From positions 69,760 to 133,759 of the forward strand of contig NW_003107106.1 of the NCBI RefSeq assembly GCF_000003605.2: a DNA stretch of 64,000 nucleotides, read 5' to 3'. The notes beneath the pieces are model-generated. The model saw only the letters and a list, made by a program, of their open reading frames with translations, was not told the origin of the DNA and did no database searches. Positions 36,505-47,440 of this stretch are shown one piece after another (position 1 is the stretch's first letter; each line of letters opens with the position of its first letter). The position numbers and the translations under genes are program-made. The DNA comes from Saccoglossus kowalevskii. Its lineage: Eukaryota > Hemichordata > Enteropneusta > Harrimaniidae.

Positions 36505-37009
36505 NNNNNNNNNNNNNNNNNNNNNNNNNNNNNNNNNNNNNNNNNNNNNNNNNNNNNNNNNNNNNNNNNNNNNNNNNNNNNNNNNNNNNNNNNNNNNNNN
36601 NNNNNNNNNNNNNNNNNNNNNNNNNNNNNNNNNNNNNNNNNNNNNNNNNNNNNNNNNNNNNNNNNNNNNNNNNNNNNNNNNNNNNNNNNNNNNNNNNNNN
36701 NNNNNNNNNNNNNNNNNNNNNNNNNNNNNNNNNNNNNNNNNNNNNNNNNNNNNNNNNNNNNNNNNNNNNNNNNNNNNNNNNNNNNNNNNNNNNNNNNNNN
36801 NNNNNNNNNNNNNNNNNNNNNNNNNNNNNNNNNNNNNNNNNNNNNNNNNNNNNNNNNNNNNNNNNNNNNNNNNNNNNNNNNNNNNNNNNNNNNNNNNNNN
36901 NNNNNNNNNNNNNNNNNNNNNNNNNNNNNNNNNNNNNNNNNNNNNNNNNNNNNNNNNNNNNNNNNNNNNNNNNNNNNNNNNNNNNNNNNNNNNNNNNNNN
37001 NNNNNNNNN
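36505..37009. other. assembly gap
   Basis: 505 unresolved bases. The bases before the gap (GGTTCCCTGCCCC ... GGGCAGGGAA, about 36459-36504) form an inverted pair, so a repeat end probably caused the break. Frames running across it are artefacts. Confidence 1.
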
Positions 37010-39088
37010 TAGTGGAGTGCTTCGCCGGAACATTCACCTTGAAAATTCAAGATGAGAAGGTGACACAAAACACCATTTAGGAGTGACACTTGCAATTTAC
37101 ATCCAGGGGTGAAACTGAGAATCATTTTCAAAGTTGGGGACCCACGTTCAAGTTTTACCAAAGTGTCCGGGGGGTTGGATTAATAAGTCATACTACGTGC
37201 AAAGGCACACATGTATTTAAATTTGATATCAGGTACATATTTTTTTTTTTAACAAACAAGTTTGTTTTTTCGATGCATTTGTACGCATTCTAAAAATACA
37301 CACTGACGTAACGCTGGCATAATGTATGTCTACTTCTGCTGTCTGGAATTTCAGACACAACCAAAATCATGCAGTATAAGATCGAAGAAGAAATATTATG
37401 TATAGCAAGGATGATATAGGCTTCGCTCCACAATTATATTTTGTATCAAGGCGCGGGTTCACAAATGTAATTCTACCATTTTGAAAAAAAAACTTGTTGT
37501 AAGGAATATTATGCTTGCTTGTATATAACTGTTATATATAATATATATCTTTTAAGAAAATAAACAAGTCTTAGATTTGTGCGTGAAATTTCAGTGAAAT
37601 GTTATCTTCTTATATGATCTGATCCATACGACTGTTTTGTGAATTCAGAATAATAATCCATTAAATTTAACAAATAACCTTGTTTATCTATGGTATGCGT
37701 TTGTTTGCGTTTAACTACAGTTAAGAACGTGATGACACTGTGAACCACAGTTCATCATTGCAAACAAAATTAATACAGTCACTGAGTGTTGGTGATGGCC
37801 CAGGCTTGCTTAGTTTCAGAATTAATGGGATTTGACAAATTGTATACCTTGAAATAAAAAAACAAACAAACAACATTGTGTTATATAATGCTTTTCGTTT
37901 CTGTGCCAATTATTAATTAAACGTGTGTTTAATTATTGCACATTGAACTACAAGCCTATTACACTCATAATGTTGTTGTTTTTTTTCTCCAGAAAGCTGG
38001 TCCTAAAACGCATAACAATATTCATTGATTTATTATGTGCAATGAAGCATTATGTTATGTGCTATGACACTGTGTCGAATTTCTGCTAAATATCTTTATT
38101 CATAATTACTTATCTTTCTTAGGAATGTTCCATAGAACACACTGACAAAGAAAACTTGTCCTTTTTATCAAAAATCGTTATCTTTGAAATATGTAATGAA
38201 ATGTATTCACCCTATATCGCCAGCCAATAATTTCATGTATGGCCTAACATCTTCACCATAGGATATGGCGATATTTCAATAAAATACAAACACCAGTTCT
38301 TTAATAATAGGCTGTACATTGTAAAATAAACAAAACCTGGGTCTGTCCAATAATGACTAGACTTCTTCATTTTCAAATACGTGGATTCTGATAACGTGCA
38401 TATATATTTAACGAGACACGGTCATAAATGTCACGAATAACTAAATAAACGCGGAAACTTTTGATTGTATTGTATCGCTGAAAAGTAAGAGTTATTATTT
38501 AGAAGCTGCCAGGTCAACATGTAGGCCTGGTTGTGAATGCGTGAAACGTGTAGAACGCACAAATGTTGAATCAAATTGCAAAAATAAATGATCAGTAATC
38601 CACCACGGGTACAGACAACAACACATTTGAATTAAAGCGATCAAAACACGTCCGCGAAATGGTTAAGACAACATGAGATTTAAAACCAACATGAACAACC
38701 AGACGGTCGTTTTAAATACTAGTAAAAAAAAGTTTTGGCCAAGACATACCCGAGAAACGGTTGTTGACATATTTTAGTGCTTAGCGTTTGGGACTAAAAA
38801 AAAAGAACAATTGCATAAGTGTTTTGTCTTTAAAACTGCTTTGAACTAAATCGAACGAAGCATGTCCAAAAAATAGATAAAGAAAAATGCATAGCCACCA
38901 GTCGGCCATTTGAATCAAATAACAAATTTATGTGCATCAGTAATCATCATATGTGACATTCAAGCCAAGTTTTAATTAATTATGTCCAGGAATGCCTGAA
39001 GAAACGGTTAATGAAAATCGCCGCCACTCAATTACCAGTAAATTGTATGGAAATAAAAAATACCGTCGGTCATTTTTATTCGAATCGC
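37010..39088. other. intergenic, no gene recognised
   Basis: AT-rich with many short stops in all frames. A G-rich phrase near 37170 (GTCCGGGGGGTTGG) looks like the edge of a dispersed repeat but has no second copy in this window. Confidence 0.35.
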
Positions 39089-39421
39089 GCCCCCCCCCAC
39101 TCTCTATATTTAGGGGGGCCTATGCTTGTTCCCTCATTTTTTTGACCCCCCCCCCATCTAGGGAAAAGAAGAAAATTTAACACCCCCCCTAGGAACTTTT
39201 CATTCTAATAAACCCCCCTTTTTTGTATATCTCGGGAAGTGTTTTGAAATACACCCCCTATTTTGAGAATCTCGGGAAAACAAGCAAAAAATACCCCCTT
39301 TTCTACGATTTTCTCGGGAAAATGTTCCCGAGACAGATCGTCAAAAAGTATCCCCTTTCCCGAGAAAATGGGAACGCGCATGCGGCCCCCTATGGATCCT
39401 GAGTGGGGGGGGGGGGGTCGC
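39089..39421. mobile_element. C-tract-ended MITE with internal TCTCGGGAA repeats
   Basis: The left end (CGCGCCCCCCCCCACTC, then TATATTTAGGGGGGCC) is an imperfect inverted copy of the right end, which read inward gives CGACCCCCCCCC...ACTC, then GATCCATAGGGGGCC and CGCATGCG. The interior repeats a TCTCGGGAA plus A-rich plus ACCCCCT unit about four times. The GGATCC near the right terminus recalls the hAT-like relic at 13007-13465, although the core differs. Non-coding; the small frames here are chance. Confidence 0.5.
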
Positions 39422-39756
39422 GACACAAAAAACGTGCATATGTAACCCATTATGAGTGACGAAATACAATGTTTGAATGAAATTGGCCAAGCCATGCCAG
39501 AAAAAAACAGTTGTCATGTCAACATTTGTTCGGGATAAAACTGATCGCCAATCGGTCAAAGGTCAAAGAAACAAAAAACAAATTGATAAGCATATGTACT
39601 CAATTATGACTTCAATTCGAACAAAATCAGTACGGAACTAAAAATATAACAACTGCACGAGTTCACAAATATATACAACCACAAATTATACAAACGTGAA
39701 TCGGGACCCCCCCCCCAAACAAACCCACCAATTTGTATAACCAAAAAGTATGCCAC

Positions 39757-39827
39757 CATTCATTCATTCATTTATTTATTTATTTATTCATTCATTCATT
39801 CATTCATTCATTCATTCATTCATTCAC
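39757..39827. repeat. (CATT/TTAT)n tetranucleotide microsatellite
   Basis: An array of CATT units with a central block of TTAT units, about 70 bp. The poly-Phe/Ile/His-like frame through it is a by-product. Confidence 0.95.
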
Positions 39828-42800
39828 TCAGCCACAGTACATTTTAGGTCATAATATGGGAGGAGACAGTCTAAAGTGCATTCACGTTTCAAATGTTAAG
39901 CATTGGTTAGTATTGGAATATAATCCAGTAAAAAATAACTGTGTGGTAACAACCAAAACAACGTGATAACTGTACAATTACAACTTAAAGGGCCCCTTTG
40001 ATTGAAACGTAATCACTAACGTTGTGTAACTGTTTAACTATGTCACTGATTGCATACTTGTGAAACCTACCCAAGACGGATACTGATAATTTGTAGATTT
40101 CTCGTCACACTGGCGCCTGGTTGCATTATCACCCCTCGTGTTCAAGGATTTTCCCAGACAATAAACACCGTTTACATGATAGCACGTAGCATTCAGGGGC
40201 CGTGTTATGAATATCTAAGCGCGATGATATTCGCAGTAATACCACGGTCTGCTGAGTACCACGACGCTTTGTATGATTGGACACGCTGTATTCCCATGTC
40301 ATGGCCTTAGTCTGCTATAATACAACATGTACAGTAGATGGCATCCGTCATTATCACCCATCCTGTCACAGAATTCATGAGAACGCGTAGAAATTTCATA
40401 ATCTATTCTGGCCTATTCAAGATTTCTGTTTGACTGCCACGTCGTACTTACCAGACGACTAATGACGTATCGTGTATTTTCAAGTGGAGAAGACCGTTGC
40501 TCTTGGTGAGGATAAAGAACAGATTGACATATGCATATCAGGACGACACTGAACTCAAAAAGTACAATTGCCTATATGTATCACTTACTCATATCAGTGT
40601 ATATTCCAAATTAAATTGAAAATATCGTATTTGTGACAAAAACTCGCACATGGTTCAATTGCAGTATTACAGAGGGATGCGTTTTAGTGATGACGAATGC
40701 GGCAAAAATGTGTTTACATTCAGCACCTGAAAAAGAGAGCCGAATAGCAAATACAATGTCGCCCACATGCATACATGCACGTGTATTTGGTCATTTCATC
40801 GCGCAATAATAAATAACAGGGACATCTGCAACGCCCTCAATGACCTCTCATGCTTAACCTTGCCACATGGCAACCAGACATCGCTCACATGGCAACCAGA
40901 CATTGCACACATGTCATAGATTCAAAATTCTGCCAGTACAGTACCCGATTAACGGTGAAACCCGTGGTTTGCGTGGGTTTTGGGCGCAGCGAACACAAAA
41001 CACGAAGCAGCTCTACTAACCAACACCCGAGGGATTCGATAGTGCTGCAGAATGTGATAAGAGAGTTGTTCGTTAAGTCAGTATACTCTCAGCGCAACAA
41101 AAACATTCCCCTCATCTTTATAAATATTCATTAATTTCACAATTCGAATTGAATCGAGGGCTTTATATTGGCCGAATGAATAACATTAGAACGTTTTCAA
41201 ATGACGTCGTTGCGCACTGTGCTAGTTGATTGGCTGGTTGGATTTAACTGCAATGAAATTTATAAAGATGAATGGAATGCCTTTCTCGCGCTGAGACTAC
41301 CGAGTACGCGCAAATGAACCATTTAGTAGTTTTTCAACTTGAAATATATTTTTAATTAAAATGACAAAAGATAACTACTTATAATGACGTCAACAAAAAT
41401 CATACAAAGAACAACAAATCAATCATGTCAGCAGCGATAGTAGTTCAGACCAAAATTCACATGTTTGCCAACAATATCACAACGTCATACAATCACAAAA
41501 CCAAGTTCCACAAAAGACACTGCAAAAAAAGATGAAAATAATCTGAATCTAAGTTCTCAAAAGGACATTTTTTGTTTTAATTTCTGAAAAGTTGACGCAA
41601 GGAGACGAACATCGACGGCTCATCCATCATACTATACCCGAACATCGGTAGCTGACAGCGGAACTAGAACATAGTTAAAACGCCTTGAAACAGTGAAGCT
41701 TAATATCGAAACGACTAGACATGAAAAATGAACGGTAATGAAATACAGGAATAGTTGAGTGACGACAAGTGTATTAAGTAATAACCGAAAGGTATTATTT
41801 ACCGGAACTATAAATATAAATGAAGACGAAATATCGATCAGGGAGATTTATTTATAATTTCCAAAGTAAATCAAATTGGATAAAGTAATGCATTTACGTG
41901 AGTCTCGCCCAGTATAGCAATCAATCTGATTACTCAGCTGGTGGCCAACCGTGGATTTAGAATTCCCATTAATAGCATCACGTCGAAGACACCACTCATG
42001 CTCAGCATTGCGGGTTTTTTTTTCTGTTCTTCTCGGTATGTTGAGGTGGGAGAAGTCAGAGGTCAGAGCGCAAGGCTGGCAGCGCGTAAACATGGCATAT
42101 ATTAACGGTCATCGGAAATATCGGAGACCATACGTAACACCAGACTTCTTATTTCATCGAGATATTAATCATTGCGTAATATATAAAAACAAATTTGACG
42201 TATTTCCCGCCAAATTATTGCATTAATTTAACGACATTTCTTGTAAATTTGAATGTTAAATTAAGACGAGACACTGCAACCATACAGCAAATTAACTTTG
42301 ATAACTAGTTTCTGAGTTATGATTATTGTTATAATTATTGCCATCGTTAAAAATATCATTCAATGCGATTATTTTGCGTATTGGGACAACCTTTGATGAC
42401 CAAAGAGTTAAATACTACACTAACATCAAAAGGTCGTTATTAATACTTAGAGCACAATGTGTACATTAGATCCACGGTTAGTCACTTATTTATAAGTAGT
42501 AGGCTGTGGTGACAACATTCACTGTATAGTACTAGACAATGATATGTCTTAATTCTTCTCTGTTTACACAACATTCGCAGTAATCCCGTAGACGGGAGGT
42601 GACAGTGCTGCACGGAAACAAATTATTCGCAGCCAACACGTGAGGAATGTTCACGTAAAACAAATATTCAACCGAATAATACGGTAACATGATGGACAAA
42701 ATACGGGACGACAGTCTGCTTCACCGGTGGCAAGACAAAAATATAATACAATACAACCATGGCATCCCCAGTGATAACAATATCTTAAATAGTTCTCTTC

Positions 42801-43974
42801 TTCGAGCCTGATAACCGCCAAATTATATGTATTTAATAGTATTCACCTTTTTTTTAAATTAGGTAATGCCAGTTCGTGCATGTCACTGCCACCATGTAGT
42901 TGCGAGAATAATTAGGTCAGAGCAACTCTTGCCCCGAGTATAACAGATACTGGAAACATTTCTGTCAACATTCGGGTCACCGCGAGTTAAAGTAAGACGT
43001 CATTACGAACAACACACCGCTGTAAGTCGTGTACGATTGCCGAGTTGCTTTCCTAATGCTTTCCATTAAACACAAGACGAGCACGATCGTTCGATAACCT
43101 CGTATTTCGAACCACGTCGCTGAACTCAATTAAGCGTTTAAAATCAGTCCCTTGTGTGCCCAACAACACGCCTGTGGGCGATTGGAATCACTGCTTTCGT
43201 CTGGCCGATATCTCTTTTGAGAAAAGGCATCAGAACTATACCCTGTTTCGTACGAGGATGGTGTACGCCACCACCAAGAATGACGTAATAGTCTAGAACA
43301 AAGATTCCTATTTCAGCTGCTACTGAAACAGGTCCTAATATCCCTTAAAATATCTCCGGAAAATATTACTCTAACATAACATTTGTTATTTGTGTTGGAC
43401 GATTACGTACATTTGAAATAATAAAACGTGCTACAATTGGAGACGGTTCTGAATATAGCGTATTTTACTGATAAAGCACAACACTTTGAATTATATCTGT
43501 ATGCACAACTTATGGAAAATATTCTTGTAAATAGTGTTTATAAAGTACAAGGAATGCAAAACGTGACTAGCGATTCCACGCGTGTCTATATAAAATTCTT
43601 CTACTCGCGAGGCTTCAACAAGCGACACTTATCATTATGTTAAAATAAGCTTCTTCCAACCTTTTACTTGACAACTCATGGTACAATTGATTATACTCGC
43701 CGCCAGCCGAAATGCAAAAAGCGAAAAATGACAATCTGTTAAATTCGTTGTAAAGGTCAAAAGTTCAAAGCCAATTTACTAGTACGATATAAACATTAAT
43801 ATATAATCCACATCATAGTATACTGCTTTCTTCCATCCTACTGACGCAAGCACATATGTAATCAGTCATAACATAACATTTGTGACAGTGTTTGCACTCT
43901 TGAAGACTACAACATAAACATTGCACTGGATTTAATCAAACTCAGGGGAAACGAATTGGTCTATGAAACTTGAA
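39828..43974. other. intergenic, no gene recognised
   Basis: Frames of up to 94 codons occur without motifs. A short direct repeat of ACATGGCAACCAGACAT lies near 40865-40900. A TGACGTCA occurs near 41384. Confidence 0.35.
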
Positions 43975-43980
43975 TTTATT
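43975..43980 (-). terminator. candidate poly(A) signal of the Noggin-like gene
   Basis: AATAAA on the minus strand, about 425 nt after the stop of the Noggin-like gene. An ATTAAA variant lies closer, at 44050-44055. Either could serve; the choice cannot be made from sequence alone. Confidence 0.3.
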
Positions 43981-44405
43981 GGCTAGTCCTGTTTAGAAGT
44001 AGTGCATAATGCATGGACTATTATTAGTACTCTCTTACTGTTATAAGCTTTTAATGTTACCTATTTTCACATAGGACGGCGTAAGTTTTGTCACAGATAA
44101 GTTTCTCAATAGATCGAAATATTTCTGAAGTGTTACCTAATTGTCACTGTTTCAAGTTAGAATTTCCTTTGAACCACAGCACCATTTCCATTGCAAATAC
44201 ATGCGAGGTTGTTAGAAGGCCATCCACACGTAAAATAGCGACGTACTCTTTAACTACATTGATATTAAGAAGGAGATGTAATCATCGAAAATAGATACAC
44301 TTTGCATGCATACTCTCATACAAGCCAGCGAAGTTCGATTTGAGGGGAAATAATAGGAAAATAGCCTAACCCAAGTTACGCTACGTCAGCTGTTACTAAG
44401 TTGAA

Positions 44406-45182
44406 TCAGTTTTTCCCTGCACACTGGCACACACATTCAGCGGCTATTGGGTACGGAACTTTGATCCATTTGCACTTCATCTTATTCGATTTGGATTTTT
44501 TTTTCGCTTCCCTGGTAATACGACCACTTGGTTGAATAGGAGGATCTTGAGAACGCTTGCTCTTCTTTCCACGGCAGTACCAGCGAAGGAGTTGGATATA
44601 GGTGGCTGGTCCCGGTTCGCATGACATTCCGTGTGGCCAGGAACAGTCTTGTTGTACACACTCACCATGTTTGATCCAGCGGGGCCAGAAGAGCAATCCG
44701 ACGTCCAACCACTCGTGTCTGACAGAACACGATGCTTGTTGAACGAGCCAGTGTTGCAAGCGTTCTGTCGTTTGTCCATCCATGGTAACGGTTTCCCCAT
44801 TCTCGTTGGTATACGTAAAGTCTAAACCAGTAGCCTGGTTTTGTAAAGTGTTTTGCACAGATGTTGTCATTGGGGCGACCTTTTCGTCTGGTTCTTCAAC
44901 AGACATATAATTTGGGTCGAAGTCTTTACCTAGTTTCTTTTTAAGCTTTTTGGCACGGAGGTCCCTTGCTTTTGGTTGTAGGCTCTCCTCTATCGTATCA
45001 CCAGGTATTGCCTGTGCAGTGCCATTACTAACCTTCAAATATGGTGGAGATCCGTACAATTGTCTGAGACTAGAGAGAGTACCGTCGTCGTCGGCGGCGG
45101 CGTTCGCCCCCGTGCTTAAACAAGAGATTATCACGATAACCTCTAACAGTAAACTTGAAATACAGATTCTTCTAGGAGACAT
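44406..45182 (-). CDS. Noggin-like protein, secreted BMP-antagonist family
   Basis: 258 residues on one exon. A signal (about 8-28) ends in the TGANA region. Residues 71-94 (KARDLR...LGKDFDPNYM) match the LL-x-GG-x-x-DP-x-FM clip segment of Noggin, but the LPL-x-DL motif is absent. The cysteine domain keeps nine cysteines (152, 175, 180, 188, 203, 237, 250, 252, 254), FWPRWIKHGEC, VPYPIAAEC and a regular CVCQC end. Between Cys203 and Cys237 are 33 residues, against 10 in the other gene, and they are strongly basic (KKSKR, REAKKKSK). The basic helix before the first cysteine is lost (TERLQHWLVQQ). Asn53 is a likely glycosylation site. The start is supported by an in-frame TAA at 45242-45240 with no other in-frame ATG between. 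Noggin-like genes with insertions in the domain are known from flatworms; whether this is orthologous is not shown. Confidence 0.93.
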   Translation of the reverse strand: MSPRRICISSLLLEVIVIISCLSTGANAAADDDGTLSSLRQLYGSPPYLKVSNGTAQAIPGDTIEESLQPKARDLRAKKLKKKLGKDFDPNYMSVEEPDEKVAPMTTSVQNTLQNQATGLDFTYTNENGETVTMDGQTTERLQHWLVQQASCSVRHEWLDVGLLFWPRWIKHGECVQQDCSWPHGMSCEPGPATYIQLLRWYCRGKKSKRSQDPPIQPSGRITREAKKKSKSNKMKCKWIKVPYPIAAECVCQCAGKN

Positions 45183-45440
45183 GATGTTGTAACGAATGCC
45201 GACACTGTACTCACTGTGGCTGTCGGCACCAGTTAATGATTAGCCAGCGTGGTTGGTGCGGAGCAAACAAAGTCGTTTAGCAGATGATGTCCGAAGCACC
45301 GGCAGATGAGTAACAGCTAGTAACAGTACACCATCTAACAACGCATAATGGCACCGTGCACGCGTGATGCTCACTTCGTCTTCGAATACCACTTCCCACT
45401 TTTCACATTGATATATTCTATCTGCAGTGGCACGATTCAC
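45183..45440 (-). other. upstream region of the Noggin-like gene, with a 66-codon upstream frame
   Basis: A minus-strand frame of 66 codons (45440-45240) ends in TAA 57 nt before the Noggin-like ATG and is in the same frame. No domain is recognised. If transcribed as leader it would be an upstream ORF that could lower translation. If the transcript starts downstream of it, it is meaningless. Confidence 0.25.
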
Positions 45441-46742
45441 ATATATGCAAAGCAGTGTTCAATGTTCGGGAGACAGTCTAGCATAACTTAAATCTGCTAT
45501 AGAGATGAATTCCCCGATAACCTCAAGCGCAGACTCTTTAGTCAACCGAACAAACAGGAATCAAGAACTATGCACACCCAGTATTGACTTGTCGATTGGT
45601 GAATTCCTAGACGTTTTGGTGGGGGAGGGGAACTTCAAGAATCTCACACGCCCACGGTGTTCATTTACCACTCACGTTTCCAGCAGACAACTCTACGTGG
45701 AACGCTGAAGCGAAGTTGAGGCACGTACGTTGCACGGCGCCTTACGCAAATGAGCATGCTTGACTATATCAACCAAATTGCGTTTAACCACACCGCATTC
45801 GATATACCAGGAAAGGGAGAGTTCGTACGAAAGGTCGTCCTAGTGATCAACTGCCCCTGGCATCACTATAATGGCGAGACGTAGCACTGTTGTGAATAAA
45901 TAAAACGGTATAAAACAAACAGCCTAAACCAGACATGAAACTCGTAGACAGCTACAAGCAAGTCGAATGAAGAGTGTTCCTAATGTCACACTGCTAGTCA
46001 TCATGTGATTAATACCGGGATATATCTTATGTTGCTTTTAACAAATCTCAGCTATCCATTATAAATGCCATACTTCATGATATAATATTTAAAAATGTCA
46101 CCAGGGCCTCGAAAATTAATTACACCTTGTCGCCAATTTTGTGAAGGCATATACAATAAATAAAAAAAATAATGAATGAACATTCCTTCAAGCGATGAGT
46201 AGCCATACGCATAAAATATTGTGTTTGTATAGAAACAGACTACATACAACGCATTGAGACATACCACGTTTAATTTATGTAATAAGTGCGATAGTGCGAT
46301 GGCCTAGTATTTCGATCTGGGAAACTATAAAATAAATGGAACTTCAAGCTGATTCTAACTGAGTTAACCACAGGTTTGTAAAGATTAAATGAGAATATAT
46401 ATGTAAAATAAAATAAAATGTAATGTAATGTATCGTGAAACGTGAAATAAATGTATAGTTTTCCAGTATGATTCATACAAATGCTAAGACTCCTAGAATA
46501 CGGTTACATGTCAGATTGATGGACCATGTCAATACCACACAGGTAATGTCTTGACATTAACCATATACTCTACATTCATCTCATGTTAACCCCACTGTAG
46601 CAAACCATTACAAATATACCGACAGTTTCGATAGTAGCCGATTTTAAGTTGTGTTTTGTTTTGAAGTGTTCTGTTTTTCAGAATAACTCATTATTTTTTT
46701 ATTTTAAAGTACTAAACTCTTTCAGTACAAATTAAGAAACAT
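45441..46742. other. upstream flank of Noggin-like gene, no gene recognised
   Basis: No frame with a family motif. A G-rich stretch occurs near 45620, and an octamer-like ACGCAAATGAG near 45744. Short AAATAA/AATGT simple repeats lie near 46410-46430. Confidence 0.35.
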
Positions 46743-47440
46743 TGGATAATCATCTAAATTCCCACCGCCTCTAACTCTTGAGAGCAAAAACAAAATGGCG
46801 TTATTTCGTGGGAACTGAAGATCATCGAACTGTGATTTTGGAGTCAACCACGTCATTACTATAATTGTGCATATTTAGTAATTTAGTTGAAATGACGCAA
46901 TTCAAAGGTTCAATATTAGACCATGTTGTTGTAGGGCATAACTTATGTTTCACCCGTGTTGTCCAACTAGACCGGGACACCTGTAATTCGACAGTCACGA
47001 TATACTGTACACACTCGCCGTGTGATAGATAGAACTCATGACGTATTACTCGCTGGATTGCTGTATCGTGTAGTGTAACTGGTTAATCATCCAAATTTCC
47101 ACCGTCTCTAACCCTTGATTGAATCAAACAAAATGGCGTTATTTCGCGGGAACTAAAGATCATCGAACTGCGATTTTGGAGTCAACCACGTCATAATTAT
47201 GTTGACATTTAACGAATAAATGCAGTTGTGCATATTTGATAATATAGTTGAACTGACGTAATTCAAAGTTTCAATATTATATCATGTTGTTGTAGGGCAT
47301 AACTTATGTTTCACCCGTGTTGTTCAACTAGACCGGGACACCTGTAATTCGACAGTCAGAATACACTATACACACTCGGCGTGTGATAGACAGAAATCGT
47401 GACGTATCACTCGCTGGATTGCGGTATCGTGTAGTGTAAC
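46743..47440. repeat. tandem duplication, two units of about 338 and 360 bp
   Basis: Unit 1 is 46743-47080 and unit 2 is 47081-47440. They match along their whole length at roughly 90%. Shared phrases include AACAAAATGGCGTTATTTCG, GATCATCGAACTG, TTGTAGGGCATAACTTATG and ACTCGCTGGATTGC. Unit 2 carries an extra segment of about 22 bp around 47178-47205. There is no open frame across both, so this is non-coding. Each unit holds a CCACGTCAT half-CRE and an AAATGGCGTT motif. Confidence 0.9.

Noticed and set aside
36251-37161. Frames of 175-260 codons around the second gap
   Set aside because: They are produced by unresolved bases; the flanking real residues show no domain.
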